Assembly (NCBI GenBank): GCA_013368375.1
Contig: JAACJP010000044.1
Coordinates: 310,001 to 374,000 of the forward strand
Source of the DNA: Tricholomella constricta
Lineage: Eukaryota > Basidiomycota > Agaricomycetes > Agaricales > Lyophyllaceae
Length of the DNA stretch: 64,000 bases
Direction of reading: 5' to 3'
Part shown: piece after piece, positions 25,640 through 35,183 of the stretch
Layout: every line of letters starts with the position of its first letter
How positions within the stretch are numbered: the first letter of the stretch is position 1
The notes under the pieces: model-generated
Told to the model about the DNA's origin: nothing
The model's input: the letters and a program-made list of their open reading frames with translations, nothing else
The model's database searches: none
Position numbers and translations under genes: made by a program

Positions 25640-27448
25640 ATGGCGCATGGTGTCGACTCCTGCAACTTTGAACATCTCCTCCCCTGCACTCCTCCTCACC
25701 GACTGGAAACAGAAGCACGGAAGTCAGACTATATGCTATCGGAGACGGGGGAAAGAGAACTTCGCAACACACGGGATCATGTCCAGAGGACTATCGCGCA
25801 GCCAGAAAACGAACTTGATCATCTGCAAACCATCATGGATGGCACAATCCAGACATCGAATGGCGTCCTTAAATCGCAGATCGTGAAACTAGATTTGGCG
25901 ATCGCGCCGCACAAGAAGCTCCCACCGGAACTCCTCTCCATAATATTCTTGTACTGCGTCAAACCATTTCTTGGCCTACGCTTGCGATTGCGCCATGGCA
26001 GCGACCATGCACCCTCGATGACTTTGTCCCTTGCTGCGGTGTGTTCTTCATGGCGCGAAGTAGCGATCTCGACTCCTGCGTTGTGGAAGCGTATATCCAT
26101 ATCTTATTCCCTATATCCGGATACCGGGCCAGCTCGTTTTTCCGCGTTTGGTCAAAGACTGAGCACTTCATTTATTCCAAACCAGTCTAGTCGACTTTCC
26201 GATCCTCCATTCCAATCTCCGTCCTCCTCGAGTCACGACCTGTGGTACAAAGATGCGCTCTCCGCCTTGAAGAAGATAATTTCTTGGGGTACACGGATCA
26301 TTCAAATCCGCGCCGACACTATTGCAACTCCATCAACCCCGTTCCCGGTGTCCTTAGACCCTTTCTTAAATCTTCTCTTTCCATATGCCTCACAATTCAC
26401 ACAGATCACTCTGATCGGTATCCTAGACCTTCTCCTCCCATTCATCACCGCCTCACCCCCAGCATTCGACGCTTTGGAGTCTATTTCCATTCAGATTGAT
26501 GGAGAAGGTGATGGCGCCTTCGTAACGTCTCCCCGATCCATCTACTTTGCAGGACTTCCAGCACGCACGGTTTTTCAGAATGCGCCCCAACTCAGGGAGT
26601 TTATTCTTAGCGGGTACCTTTTCTATGGGAATACTAGGGTCAATCTTCGAACCCCTTTACCTTCAGTCTTCGACCTTCAATGGGCGGAACTCACTCGCCT
26701 ATCCGTGCAAGGCGTTGCGATCGACGTCACCAATGCACATTTGATAATCGCCCAGTGCGCTAGAATGACAAACTTTCAACTCTCCATAGACAATGCGAGG
26801 GTAGAGACACCTCTTGGCGAAATCCAAGGGAGGATTCATCATCAGTATCTCCTGTCACTTGTGGTATTATCACTAGAAGAGTCACACGTGGAAGTTTTTC
26901 TCCAACCTCTTGTCCTTCCATCCCTTGAAAAACTCGAGCTTGGCAGCAATGATGCGATTCGTAGATGGCAGAACCGCTCATCAGCGGCAGGATGCATATC
27001 ACTTTGCAACCGCTCAAAGTGCATTTTGCGGACCTTGCGTGCCCCATTTACCATTGTAGAATCACATCTTCAAGGCTTTTTAACGGAATTCTGGTCTTTG
27101 CGGGAGCTCTATCTGCAGCGCACATGGCTAAGCGACACTGTCATGATCGAAATCGCGCAGGGGAACTTACTACCGAACCTGGAGGGGCTGGAGTGTTTTC
27201 TCGAGAGCACTGCGGCGTCTCTTGGTCATCTCATGAATATGATCTTGCATGGCGGGAAAGGGATGCCTGGATCAACCGGGATTCGTAGCGTTACGGCCTA
27301 TTACAGCTACACGGCGGGACTTGTGCTGTATCCCAACAACTTCAACGAGGCGCTGAGGAAATTCGTTTCTTTTGCGAAGGAAGTTCGACCCCAGGGATGC
27401 ATTATAACTTTGGCTCGGTGGCCGGCGGAATTTGTAGTTGAGATGTAA
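25640..27448 (+). CDS. F-box protein with degenerate leucine-rich region
   Basis: A single open frame of 602 aa if started at ATG 25640 (MAHGVDSCNFEHLL); the frame is open 78 nt further upstream, but the paralogue at 49-51 kb also has MAHGVDSC, which favours this start. The N-terminus has a coiled-coil segment (RELRNTRDHVQRTIAQPENE), then the F-box core: AIAPHKKLPPELLSIIFLYC through AAVCSSWREVAISTPALWKR. The rest is a set of weak leucine-rich repeats (LPSLEKLELGS, LRELYLQRTWLSDT). Members recruit substrates to SCF ubiquitin ligases, and Agaricomycetes carry hundreds of such genes. No intron is needed. A damaged inverted copy lies at 49041-50998. Confidence 0.8.
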   Translation: MAHGVDSCNFEHLLPCTPPHRLETEARKSDYMLSETGERELRNTRDHVQRTIAQPENELDHLQTIMDGTIQTSNGVLKSQIVKLDLAIAPHKKLPPELLSIIFLYCVKPFLGLRLRLRHGSDHAPSMTLSLAAVCSSWREVAISTPALWKRISISYSLYPDTGPARFSAFGQRLSTSFIPNQSSRLSDPPFQSPSSSSHDLWYKDALSALKKIISWGTRIIQIRADTIATPSTPFPVSLDPFLNLLFPYASQFTQITLIGILDLLLPFITASPPAFDALESISIQIDGEGDGAFVTSPRSIYFAGLPARTVFQNAPQLREFILSGYLFYGNTRVNLRTPLPSVFDLQWAELTRLSVQGVAIDVTNAHLIIAQCARMTNFQLSIDNARVETPLGEIQGRIHHQYLLSLVVLSLEESHVEVFLQPLVLPSLEKLELGSNDAIRRWQNRSSAAGCISLCNRSKCILRTLRAPFTIVESHLQGFLTEFWSLRELYLQRTWLSDTVMIEIAQGNLLPNLEGLECFLESTAASLGHLMNMILHGGKGMPGSTGIRSVTAYYSYTAGLVLYPNNFNEALRKFVSFAKEVRPQGCIITLARWPAEFVVEM

Positions 27449-29581
27449 CAACAATGCCCAAATACAGGTCTCAGATATGCTTTCTAGAATCTGAACAGCT
27501 CGGCGCTTTGGGACTACATATACTGTACTCTATGCACCCCGTAGTCCACTCGAGGAAGTGTCTGCGAGTGAGCACTTATTCGAAACTCGGGCTTGTAGTT
27601 GTTGGCCTTTCGCCCACGTGTTTCATGTAAGAATGCGCGCAAGCGCGATCACTTGCTCATACCCCCACGCGGTCCACGCCTGTTCCTTCCAGTGCTCGTA
27701 CGATACTGCCAAACTCGAGACGTCGCGGCGAGGCTGAAGGCCTCGTGTATAGCCTCAGCACGCCGTCCTATACCAAGTTCAGTTGACACAGGACACAGGA
27801 TAAGTCTTAAGCCTGGCAAGACAGGGAAAATTGATTGTCCACCATAAAAGCTAACAGATACCGTGACAAATGACAATATGCCGGGCTCTATCGTGTCAAC
27901 ACGCACCTTCTCGACCTGCTCGTCGCCGAAAACCACATCATCACGACCCACAGCCAAGTGCACGCGAACAGACGCGAACCCGCTCGGTCGTGGTGGTGGA
28001 CCGTGGGGAGTTGTTCCCATCCGCGGCCGGGATAAGCAAGACACAAGAAAGGGCGGAAGGTGCAGCGGGTAACGCTGTCTCCCTATGTGCGAGATTGATT
28101 CACTTAGGGCCTACGCTCGCGATCGTTGGACCTGTACTTTCAGGTAAGCAGGTCAAATCGAAGCAGGCGTTGATTTATTATGAGGCGTTTGTAGTATGTA
28201 CTTCGAGTCTATGATGGCTGCGAGGGGCTTTTTCGAGTTCCAGGTGGGTTAACCTTCTCTCCACTGGGAATTTTTTGTTGTTGCTGTCATACTGAGAGCC
28301 GCTCACCCTGATCATGAGAGCAAGGAAAGCAAGGAGTCCAATGAGTATGTGAAAGCGCTATAGCTACAGAACGTGGTAGGTCGTTGCGTAAGCCTGAGCC
28401 TTATGCTCGCTCATCCCCCCTATAAATAATGCGGCAGCGTAGGCACGAGCAACTTTTCTATGACGCTCGCATTTACTACTATGTCACCGATAAGTAGAAT
28501 GGTTATATATGAGGCACGTCGCTATCATCATCATTATTCTACTCTTCTTTCCTTTTTGTTACTGTAGATTCCTTATCCTTTCGTGACACATCATCGCGAT
28601 CGTAGACGGCGAGCACGGCATGTAATTCTTCGGGCAGAAAGTTGGACCATGCGGCCGTCGCGAGATGCACTCACGGGGTCACTGACATCCCACTGGAACG
28701 ATCGATGATCCTACTGTACAGGATCTCAAGAGCCTCTCCATCCTAAGTACAACCTCGAATTATCCTAAGCTCACAGTCACATCTGTCTACCTTGTCACTA
28801 CCTCGGCCGGGATCCGCGAATGGTTTTCAATCGATCATATCATGTTCTATCCACTGTGTGACTGCCTTGCTTGAAGTATATCTGATCTTCGCACTTGCTC
28901 ACGCATGCTAAACTATCTGGTTCAGAGTTCTGATTCAGAGTTTTGCTTCAGGTGCCGATGTCGACAATCACCATGCGCGGTTTATACGAGAAAATGGCTT
29001 TCGCTGCTCACGCAACGAACTGACGGTCGACGTTTGACGGTCGCTGATGACTGCGGTCCAGACATATATGGACCCAGCATCCTCGGCTCCCTCGTTGGTC
29101 GCTCTTACTGCCGGGAATGATATATTCGAGGTTTGACCAGAATATCATCTGCCTTCGCTCAACCGTAGTTCTGGGCTGCATGCCTTCCTGTATGCACCAT
29201 GGAATCGCTTCGCTTCTGCATTTCTCGTCTGCTCTTTGGCTTCGGCCATGCTGGCTTCTCCTTCACGACAAAGGCGTAGGCGTTTCGACTTCAAGTTGTG
29301 TGTGGCATCGAGTTTCGTTGTCCATTGTCGCTGTGTCCAATGTGTTTATTAGAGCCGCATATACTAATGCCAAAACAACGTGTTCAGAGTCGGAGATGTG
29401 GCCTGCAAAAAACTTTCCAGCTTCAGATTCAGGCGACGTATTAGATGTCATGTTTAGCACAAAGGCATTAACTTGAGGACGGAATCCTCGGCGCTTAAGA
29501 GGTTGATTGAATATCGACGGCCGGAAAATAGAATGCAGAATTCGTGCTTCTTCCGCATTATGTACAAGCTATGCGTCTGTG
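27449..29581. other. gene-free interval
   Basis: About 2 kb with only short overlapping frames on both strands (27599-28214 region) that show no domain and no consistent splicing. Its right end (29502-29581) is the 3' flank shared by the two copies of the HNH unit. Confidence 0.4.
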
Positions 29582-30960
29582 TTACAGTCTTTCAAGTACT
29601 AATTTCTCCTGCGCGCGTCTCTGTTCTGTTGCTTCCGCTTCTCCTTGGTTTCTCTCCAACATGACCTTGAGCTCGTACCTTGGCATATATGAAAGAGTCA
29701 GAGCATGACAAAGGTGTCAGTGGCCTTTGCGAGCTTCATAACGCGCCTCACGTTCCTGTGCCTGTTTCTGCGCCTTCTCCGCATTGGCGGCTCTTTCAAC
29801 CATGATCAGCTTGTAATCTGCTTCAGTCGCAGTCATGACGCTGCTGGAATAGAAGGTGTCTTTCCAAGTCGCGGCGACCTCCTCTTTCAATGTCTCAGTG
29901 CCGAAATGTTGAAGCACAGCGCCAGCGTAGACGGCGTCGAAGAGAATGGCAGGGGGCCACTGGGGAGTATCAGATATCCGAAGTGGAGAACCAGAAGGGG
30001 GTTTATTGCGGCCGCCGAGATAAAATGGGGTGTCAGGCTTGAAAAGATGTGTTGTATACCTTCTCCCTTCTGGCGGTGCGGTGGGGTCGATGTCGGCTGT
30101 GTCCATGGCAAAGTTGGGTGTCTGCTCATCGGCGACATGCCATCAAAACCGGCTTAGGCATATATATATATATACATAACACAAGTGGCACACACCGGTA
30201 AGAATGCGATATGTTTACCGAGTCCCTTGTGAGAGAAACCGTTGAGGAAGAGGCCGTTCCGGACGCTGTTGATGTCTTGCACGATGTCGTCGCCGGTGGT
30301 GCTTCGACTGCGGCGCTGGGTATACGTCGCGATGTACTATGAATAGTGAGCGAGGATGAAATGCATTGAAGAGTAGTATACCGTATCGCCCTTTGTCTGA
30401 GCCAAAAGATGTGCGGCGTCGCATAATATCTCGTCCAAGCCCGTCATGACACATGTGCTTCCATCTCGCTCCTTAACGTCATCGATGAAATGAGCCAACC
30501 GAGTGGTGGGAATACTAGAAGTGAAGCTTTCAGTGCGTTCGAGGTCAGGATCGACCGGGAACATTTTTCGCCTCTCTTTGTTGCTGGTGTGATAGTACAG
30601 AATGGTGGACTCGGATAGGAGGCCAGCATTATAGTCCACAATGTCGGGCAAGTCGGGACTGGATGAAAGATCACCTTCTGCTCCAACGACGACACCAATG
30701 GCATAGCGGATCCATTTGTAGGGCCTTGGCGAGAACTGGAGTGCATTGAGGGTGTCTAATGGGAGGCTGAGGCAATGGACCCAACACCAATTGGTAGGCT
30801 TAAGATTGAGTTTGGCACCAGGAGCCACGGCGCGAGGGAACGATGCATAGACTTGGATCGCGGCCATGATAAGGGGTGACCAAGTCTGAATCCTGAGACT
30901 AGCGTTATTGACTGTGGGAAAGGATTTGTATTCGTGGGAAATTAGACATCTGTGAACCAA
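29582..30960 (-). pseudogene. HNH-domain protein, copy 1 (decayed, cut off from upstream flank)
   Basis: Homologous over its length to the copy at 40422-41766. Read on the minus strand it has an N-terminal part (SFPTVNNASLRIQTWSPL, KPTNWCWVHCLSLPLDTL), the HNH-like core (RDGSTCVMTGLDEILCDAAH), an intron, then DTADIDPTAPPEGRRYTTHL and a charged C-terminus. A TGA at 29719-29717 stops the frame early. Beyond it the same frame continues as recognisable homology (PRYELKVMLERN) to 29582, so the C-terminus is lost. At its 5' side similarity to copy 2 stops at 30960|30961, exactly where the YR retrotransposon begins. The core resembles PF13391-type HNH domains abundant in mushrooms, whose role is unknown. 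Probably inactive, though truncated expression cannot be excluded. Confidence 0.75.
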
Positions 30961-31002
30961 GTATCTATTACATAGCGAGGAACGACCGGCGGATTAGATG
31001 TA
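30961..31002 (+). repeat. A1 split direct repeat, left piece
   Basis: 42 bp identical to 39776-39817. It is separated from the rest of A1 (32848-32963) by the inserted transposon. Confidence 0.9.
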
Positions 31003-31041
31003 AGATAGGCCTCACTCACATGCGACGAACCTCAGGGTCTG
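31003..31041 (+). repeat. left terminal inverted repeat
   Basis: 39 bp; reverse complement of 32807-32845 with one mismatch (C/G at the 17th position). Confidence 0.93.
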
Positions 31042-32101
31042 ATGCGTGACAAAACTCGCAAAGTCAATAGGCTTTTGACACAGACTCATTTGAAAAAAAG
31101 TGGTACTGCGAGTTGGTAGATTCACATGTATTCTATTACATAGGGGTGCTACTTTTTGAGCAAGGGAGCTCGTTGAATAACCTATCGAGTGTTAAGATTT
31201 CGGGGCACCAAAAGATGAAGTCACTCGCGCCCAAAAAGAAAATTCAATATTGGTGGGCCCGTCATGCCCAAGGTCAAGGCCTATAAAATTTCATGGACAA
31301 GAAACCTCGGAGCATATTCTAAGGAGAAGAAAGTAGCAAAGAACAAGGGAGTTAACGAGGAGAATGTGAGTAATCCATGAGCTAAACAGTGGACTTACCT
31401 ACAAAATACTTCAAGGTGGTGCCAAGGTGGTGCCCTCCAGGACAAACTCTCTCGCGAAGATGACACTTTCCATTGGTTGTAATGCGCCAATTTGCAACAT
31501 GTTCTCGCCGCTTTATGGATGCTTATTGTACAGGCCTCAATGGACAGCAAGCAGCCAGTGGGCAGCAACAAAATACTGTGGACATTGTGTCCTTCCTGAA
31601 GGGATCATGGAGAGCTTTGATTCAGTGTGGGCCTGATAATTTATAATACCTTAATCCATACTACATGCTCACTAAGTACAGATATTCGTCTCGTTTCACT
31701 GTCGTACCGTAAATTCCTGTAAAATACGGCAATTCCCGGACGTCGCTTACAGACGCGCGTGGGACCCTGGCGCCAAGTGGGCGCGCATGCGAATTGCTGC
31801 TGAAATCCTATCTCTGAGGCGCGTCCCCATTCCAAAATGTGTTGCTGAGGCTTTGGAGGGATATACTAAGACAATTGGTACAAAAATCTCTGGAGCAGCA
31901 AGTCCATCTATGACCTCAAAAATGTTTGGTTTGGACTCATATTAATTGCATTTTTGGCCACTTTTGAACTCTGAATCAATAGTCAGAATTGTTGCTTGTC
32001 AGAGGGCTCAGAGGGCAAGGGATAGCAAAGTGTGATGCTCAAATAGTTCAGTTCGCACGGCCGAATGGCCGCGCGAAGCGAATTCAGGGACGCAAATTGA
32101 T

Positions 32102-32204
32102 GGGCGCGCGCTAGCGCGCGCCCCGAGCTGATTTACCGGGCTGTTGGCCCGGCTCGTGGCCTGTAAATTAGGCCCGTAAATTGGCCTAATTTACGGTAAA
32201 TCAG
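32102..32204. repeat. branched palindrome cluster
   Basis: A perfect 22 bp palindrome (32102-32123, GGGCGCGCGCT and its complement) is followed by a nested set. The outer stem 32128-32138 pairs with 32194-32204 (CTGATTTACCG). It encloses two inner stems, 32136-32141 with 32147-32152, and 32163-32174 with 32183-32194. Stem ends overlap by one to three bases, so all pairs cannot be full length at once. It could extrude as a branched structure. It lies inside the TA-transposon and may be a remnant of another insertion. Confidence 0.75.
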
Positions 32205-32806
32205 TCAGAGCTAAGTACTTATGAGCACTTAGCCCCCTTATTTCAGAACTTAATGACCACTTCTGGCTCATATAGCAGTCAATAGCAGGACCATAGGCTC
32301 TCATTGCAGTCCATTTGCCTCCTGGACATGCCTGTGGGGGGTTTCAGGTGTGCTGGGCTGCTTTCCTGCTCATATGTACATTTAAAGGACTGTAAACTGT
32401 CTTCAATCATAGTAGAGGAGCACCCCTTGTAGAACATAATCAATTTCAGATGCTTTTAAGCTAGGTATATCCCTTCTAAGGTATTCTCAGGGAGCTCAGG
32501 GAGGTGCCGCGCAGCGACAAATTTTTTTTTCGTGCACCAGAAGAGCTAGAGGGCGCGCCGCGGGCAGGAGGGAGCGAGGCGAGCGCTTTCGCGCAGACGC
32601 GCCGGGTCACGTGACCAGTGATCGCCGTCGGATCACGGCACCCTTTTTCCCATAGGCCAAACGGCCGTAAATTCCGCACACTAAGTACATGCATAAAATA
32701 TCCTCATGTTGTCAATTTCTCGTTGAATTCCACAGCGCGCGTCAATTGTCCAAAGTGTCCAGATCGGGCATGGGAAACCTGCTCAGTATAATGTCACATC
32801 AAGTCA

Positions 32807-32845
32807 CAGACCCTGAGGTTCGTCGCATCTGAGTGAGGCCTATCT
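32807..32845 (-). repeat. right terminal inverted repeat
   Basis: 39 bp partner of 31003-31041, followed by the duplicated TA at 32846-32847. Confidence 0.93.
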
Positions 32846-32847
32846 TA

Positions 32848-32963
32848 TGTCTTTGTAAGAACGTCGGGTGTTGCCGGCATCTCTTCCTTCCTCCGGCCAC
32901 ATCGACGTTCACAAGAAACTCGAGCCCTCCGTCGTCGTGAGCGGCTCCACACTCTTTCTTTGC
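32848..32963 (+). repeat. A1 split direct repeat, right piece
   Basis: 116 bp identical to 39818-39933. With 30961-31002 it makes the 158 bp A1. Confidence 0.9.
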
Positions 32964-33061
32964 TTTACTCGCCGCTCTTTGCGTCAGACTTCTGCTAGAC
33001 TTAGATTTTCCTTCTCCCTCCCAGGAGATCCTAATTTGTTTTCCTCCGAAACTCACTTCTC

Positions 33062-35183
33062 ATGGCGGCCCTCTTAGTACGTGACCCCAATTTAGACATA
33101 TGCCCGGATTTCGACTCCGAGCCGTTTGAGCCAATGCGCGAGCTCCTGCGCAACACCGGGCTCACGAACGAGCAGGCCATCGACGCCCTGCGCAACGCAT
33201 GGGTGACACGCAACGATCAACTGCGGGATCGGTGGGCACAGGAAGCCGAGGCTAGACAAGCGCTGGCCGACGCGGCTGCCTTGCAGCAACAACAAGACGG
33301 ACCGCCGCAACCCCCGGCGCCGCAACCACAGCCGGACCAACCTCAACCGCCGCCCCAACCACGACCTCCACCCCAGCCGCAGGGGCGGCCCATAGAGGAG
33401 CTTGGAGAGGAAGGACAGCAGGGGGTACCGGAGTTAGAGGAGGACAGGCCGGACAGGGAGAAGCGGGCGAAGGCCAAGCTGAGGTCTTTTGACCCCAATC
33501 TGTCCGTTGCGAGCGTAATTGTTCCCCGCCCCTCCTCCTATGCGTTAAACAAGCTGGCTAACTTCGAGTACTGCGAGCTCTGGTACTTCACGCAGGAGGG
33601 CTGCGAGGAGGCACAACACTCCCAGCGATCCGAGGCGGACGACGCCTTCGGCATGGCCAGAGTCGGCGAAATGGTCATGCTTCGCCCGGTCGCTTCCGTT
33701 CAAGCCTCGAAGCGCGTGGTCCAGGATGCCGACTTATCATGGGAACAGTTCCATTACGCCCAGCGCTCTTTCGTCGACTACGTACTCAAGGCCGGATGGC
33801 CAGAAGAACATGCGCAAGCTCTCGTGCGTTTTTTCGTACACCTCGAAAACAGCGCCTACATCAATCGCGAGAACGGCAAGAGGATTCTCCTCGCATACCA
33901 GGCCCGGGTACGACGGGGATGGATGGATGCCATGAAGCACTGCGAAGGCGCAGTCTTCAACATCGCCATCATCAACAATGAGCTTATGGAGTCCATCGCC
34001 AGAGAGCTCCAGAGTGTGACGACGGCCGATTTACATCGCCAGGTTAGTTTTTACAGTCCTCCCCGTGCTCGAACATGAACTCATCAGTTTCCCCCCCCCC
34101 CCCCCCCCTCCCCTCCCCTCCCTTTTCCCTCTCCGGTCCATTGCACCTGCTTCACACGCCGCACCACTGCACCCGCCACCCGCCACTGCATAACACCCTA
34201 CACCGCACTGCCACACCCTGCTACTATTGCCACACCTACCACACCCTGCCGCTGTTGCCGCACCTGCCACACCTGCCACACCTGCCACACCTGCCACACC
34301 TGCCACCGGGCCGCGTCACCCAACGCCACCTGCCACATCTTGCCGCTATTGCTGCACCTGCTGCACCTGCCACACCATGCCACACCGGCCACACCTGCCA
34401 CCGCGTCACATCGCCCAATGCCACACCGCCACGTCACATCGACCGCATATGCCGCACCTGCCCAATCCCCGCCACACCTCTGCCACTGACGGCACCCACG
34501 CGTCGCACGTCTTTACTGCCCTTCCTTTTCTTCCGCCCGGTTTTTTCTCTAAACACGCATACATACGCTTCTCTTTTTGGGCTTACCCCATTCAACGTCG
34601 TCCTTCCCTTTCCTCGGCCTTGCCCCTTTTTTGCCTCTTCGAATCGGCCTGTACCTAATCTCGTTAGATGTCGGAAGCTATCAATTCATTTAAATCTCTT
34701 CACACGTCCTCCGCTGAGCGTACGCCCAGGAAAAACCGAGCTGCGTGAGAGGGAGCCGCTCCCTACCACAGACGGAATCGGTCCACGTCTCACTCACCCT
34801 CTCGCGGACGCGAGCGCGAGCGCAAGGGACGGCAGTGTTCTCGTTCGCCAGAGAGACCTGCTCAAAGATCCGGACGCAATGCCAGTCAGGTTTTTGGGGC
34901 AAGCACAGGCTCGGACAGCCTATCCGCCTGTGCGATCTGCCTCGGGCGACACCGACACGAAATCAGCAAATGCACCTCCGACTCCCTCTGGGACGGCGCC
35001 TCAGCGCGATGCAAGAGAAACGAAAGAGGGCGTCTCGTCAATCCAGATGGCATCATCCTCTGCTCCGACTGGCAACGCCCCCAGGGCTGCAACAGCACCA
35101 GCGCGAACCACGTTCACGAGTGCTCAGGGTGCGGACGAAAGAATCACGGTGCTCAGGCGTGTCCTCGAACACAGAAGATCTGA
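33062..35183 (+). CDS. Gag-like protein of the YR retrotransposon (in-frame stop)
   Basis: Best read as two exons, 33062-34042 (phase 0) and 34668-35183, joined over a 625 nt intron (GTTAGT...TTAG). Exon 1 begins MAALLVRDPNLDICPDFDSE, has a Gln/Pro-rich linker and then the conserved part LANFEYCELWYFTQEGCEEA, DAFGMARVGE and DLSWEQFHYAQRSFVDYVL. Exon 2 is Arg/Ser-rich and ends in a Cys/His cluster (CAICLGRHRHEISKC, then CSGCGRKNHGAQACP), as expected of a nucleic-acid-binding Gag C-terminus. A TGA at 34746-34748 interrupts exon 2 unless the splice acceptor lies after it. The end overlaps the pol frame, which is in a different phase. Confidence 0.65.
34084..34440 (+). repeat. poly-C and CACACCTGCC simple repeats
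   Basis: A C-run near 34089-34110, then imperfect tandem decamers (CACACCTGCC) best kept at about 34260-34305 and dispersed to 34440. They lie in the proposed gag intron; the long open frames across them are by-products of the low-complexity sequence. Confidence 0.75.

Larger units (their letters stand above)
31003..32845. mobile_element. non-autonomous TA-target DNA transposon inside A1
   Basis: 1843 bp bounded by 39 bp terminal inverted repeats that begin AGATAGGCCTCACTCA and differ at one position. It is flanked on both sides by TA (31001-31002 and 32846-32847). The empty site, with one TA, is preserved in A2 at 39816-39817, so insertion and target duplication are directly demonstrated. 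No transposase-sized open frame is inside (longest under 75 codons), so it must move in trans. TA duplication and long TIRs fit the Tc1/mariner-pogo group, but family assignment is inference. Confidence 0.92.

Noticed and set aside
27599..28214. Possible small gene on either strand
   Set aside because: Several overlapping frames of similar length, no domain, no consistent splice pattern; looks like chance open frames in GC-rich sequence.
31003..32845. PIF/Harbinger-type element with a TWA target
   Set aside because: The bases next to the shared TA differ (TAA left, TTA right) and A2 shows only TA duplicated, so a three-base target duplication does not fit.
34226..34440. CRISPR-like array of short repeats
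   Set aside because: The CACACCTGCC units are a simple decamer repeat with no spacers, in a eukaryotic retroelement intron.
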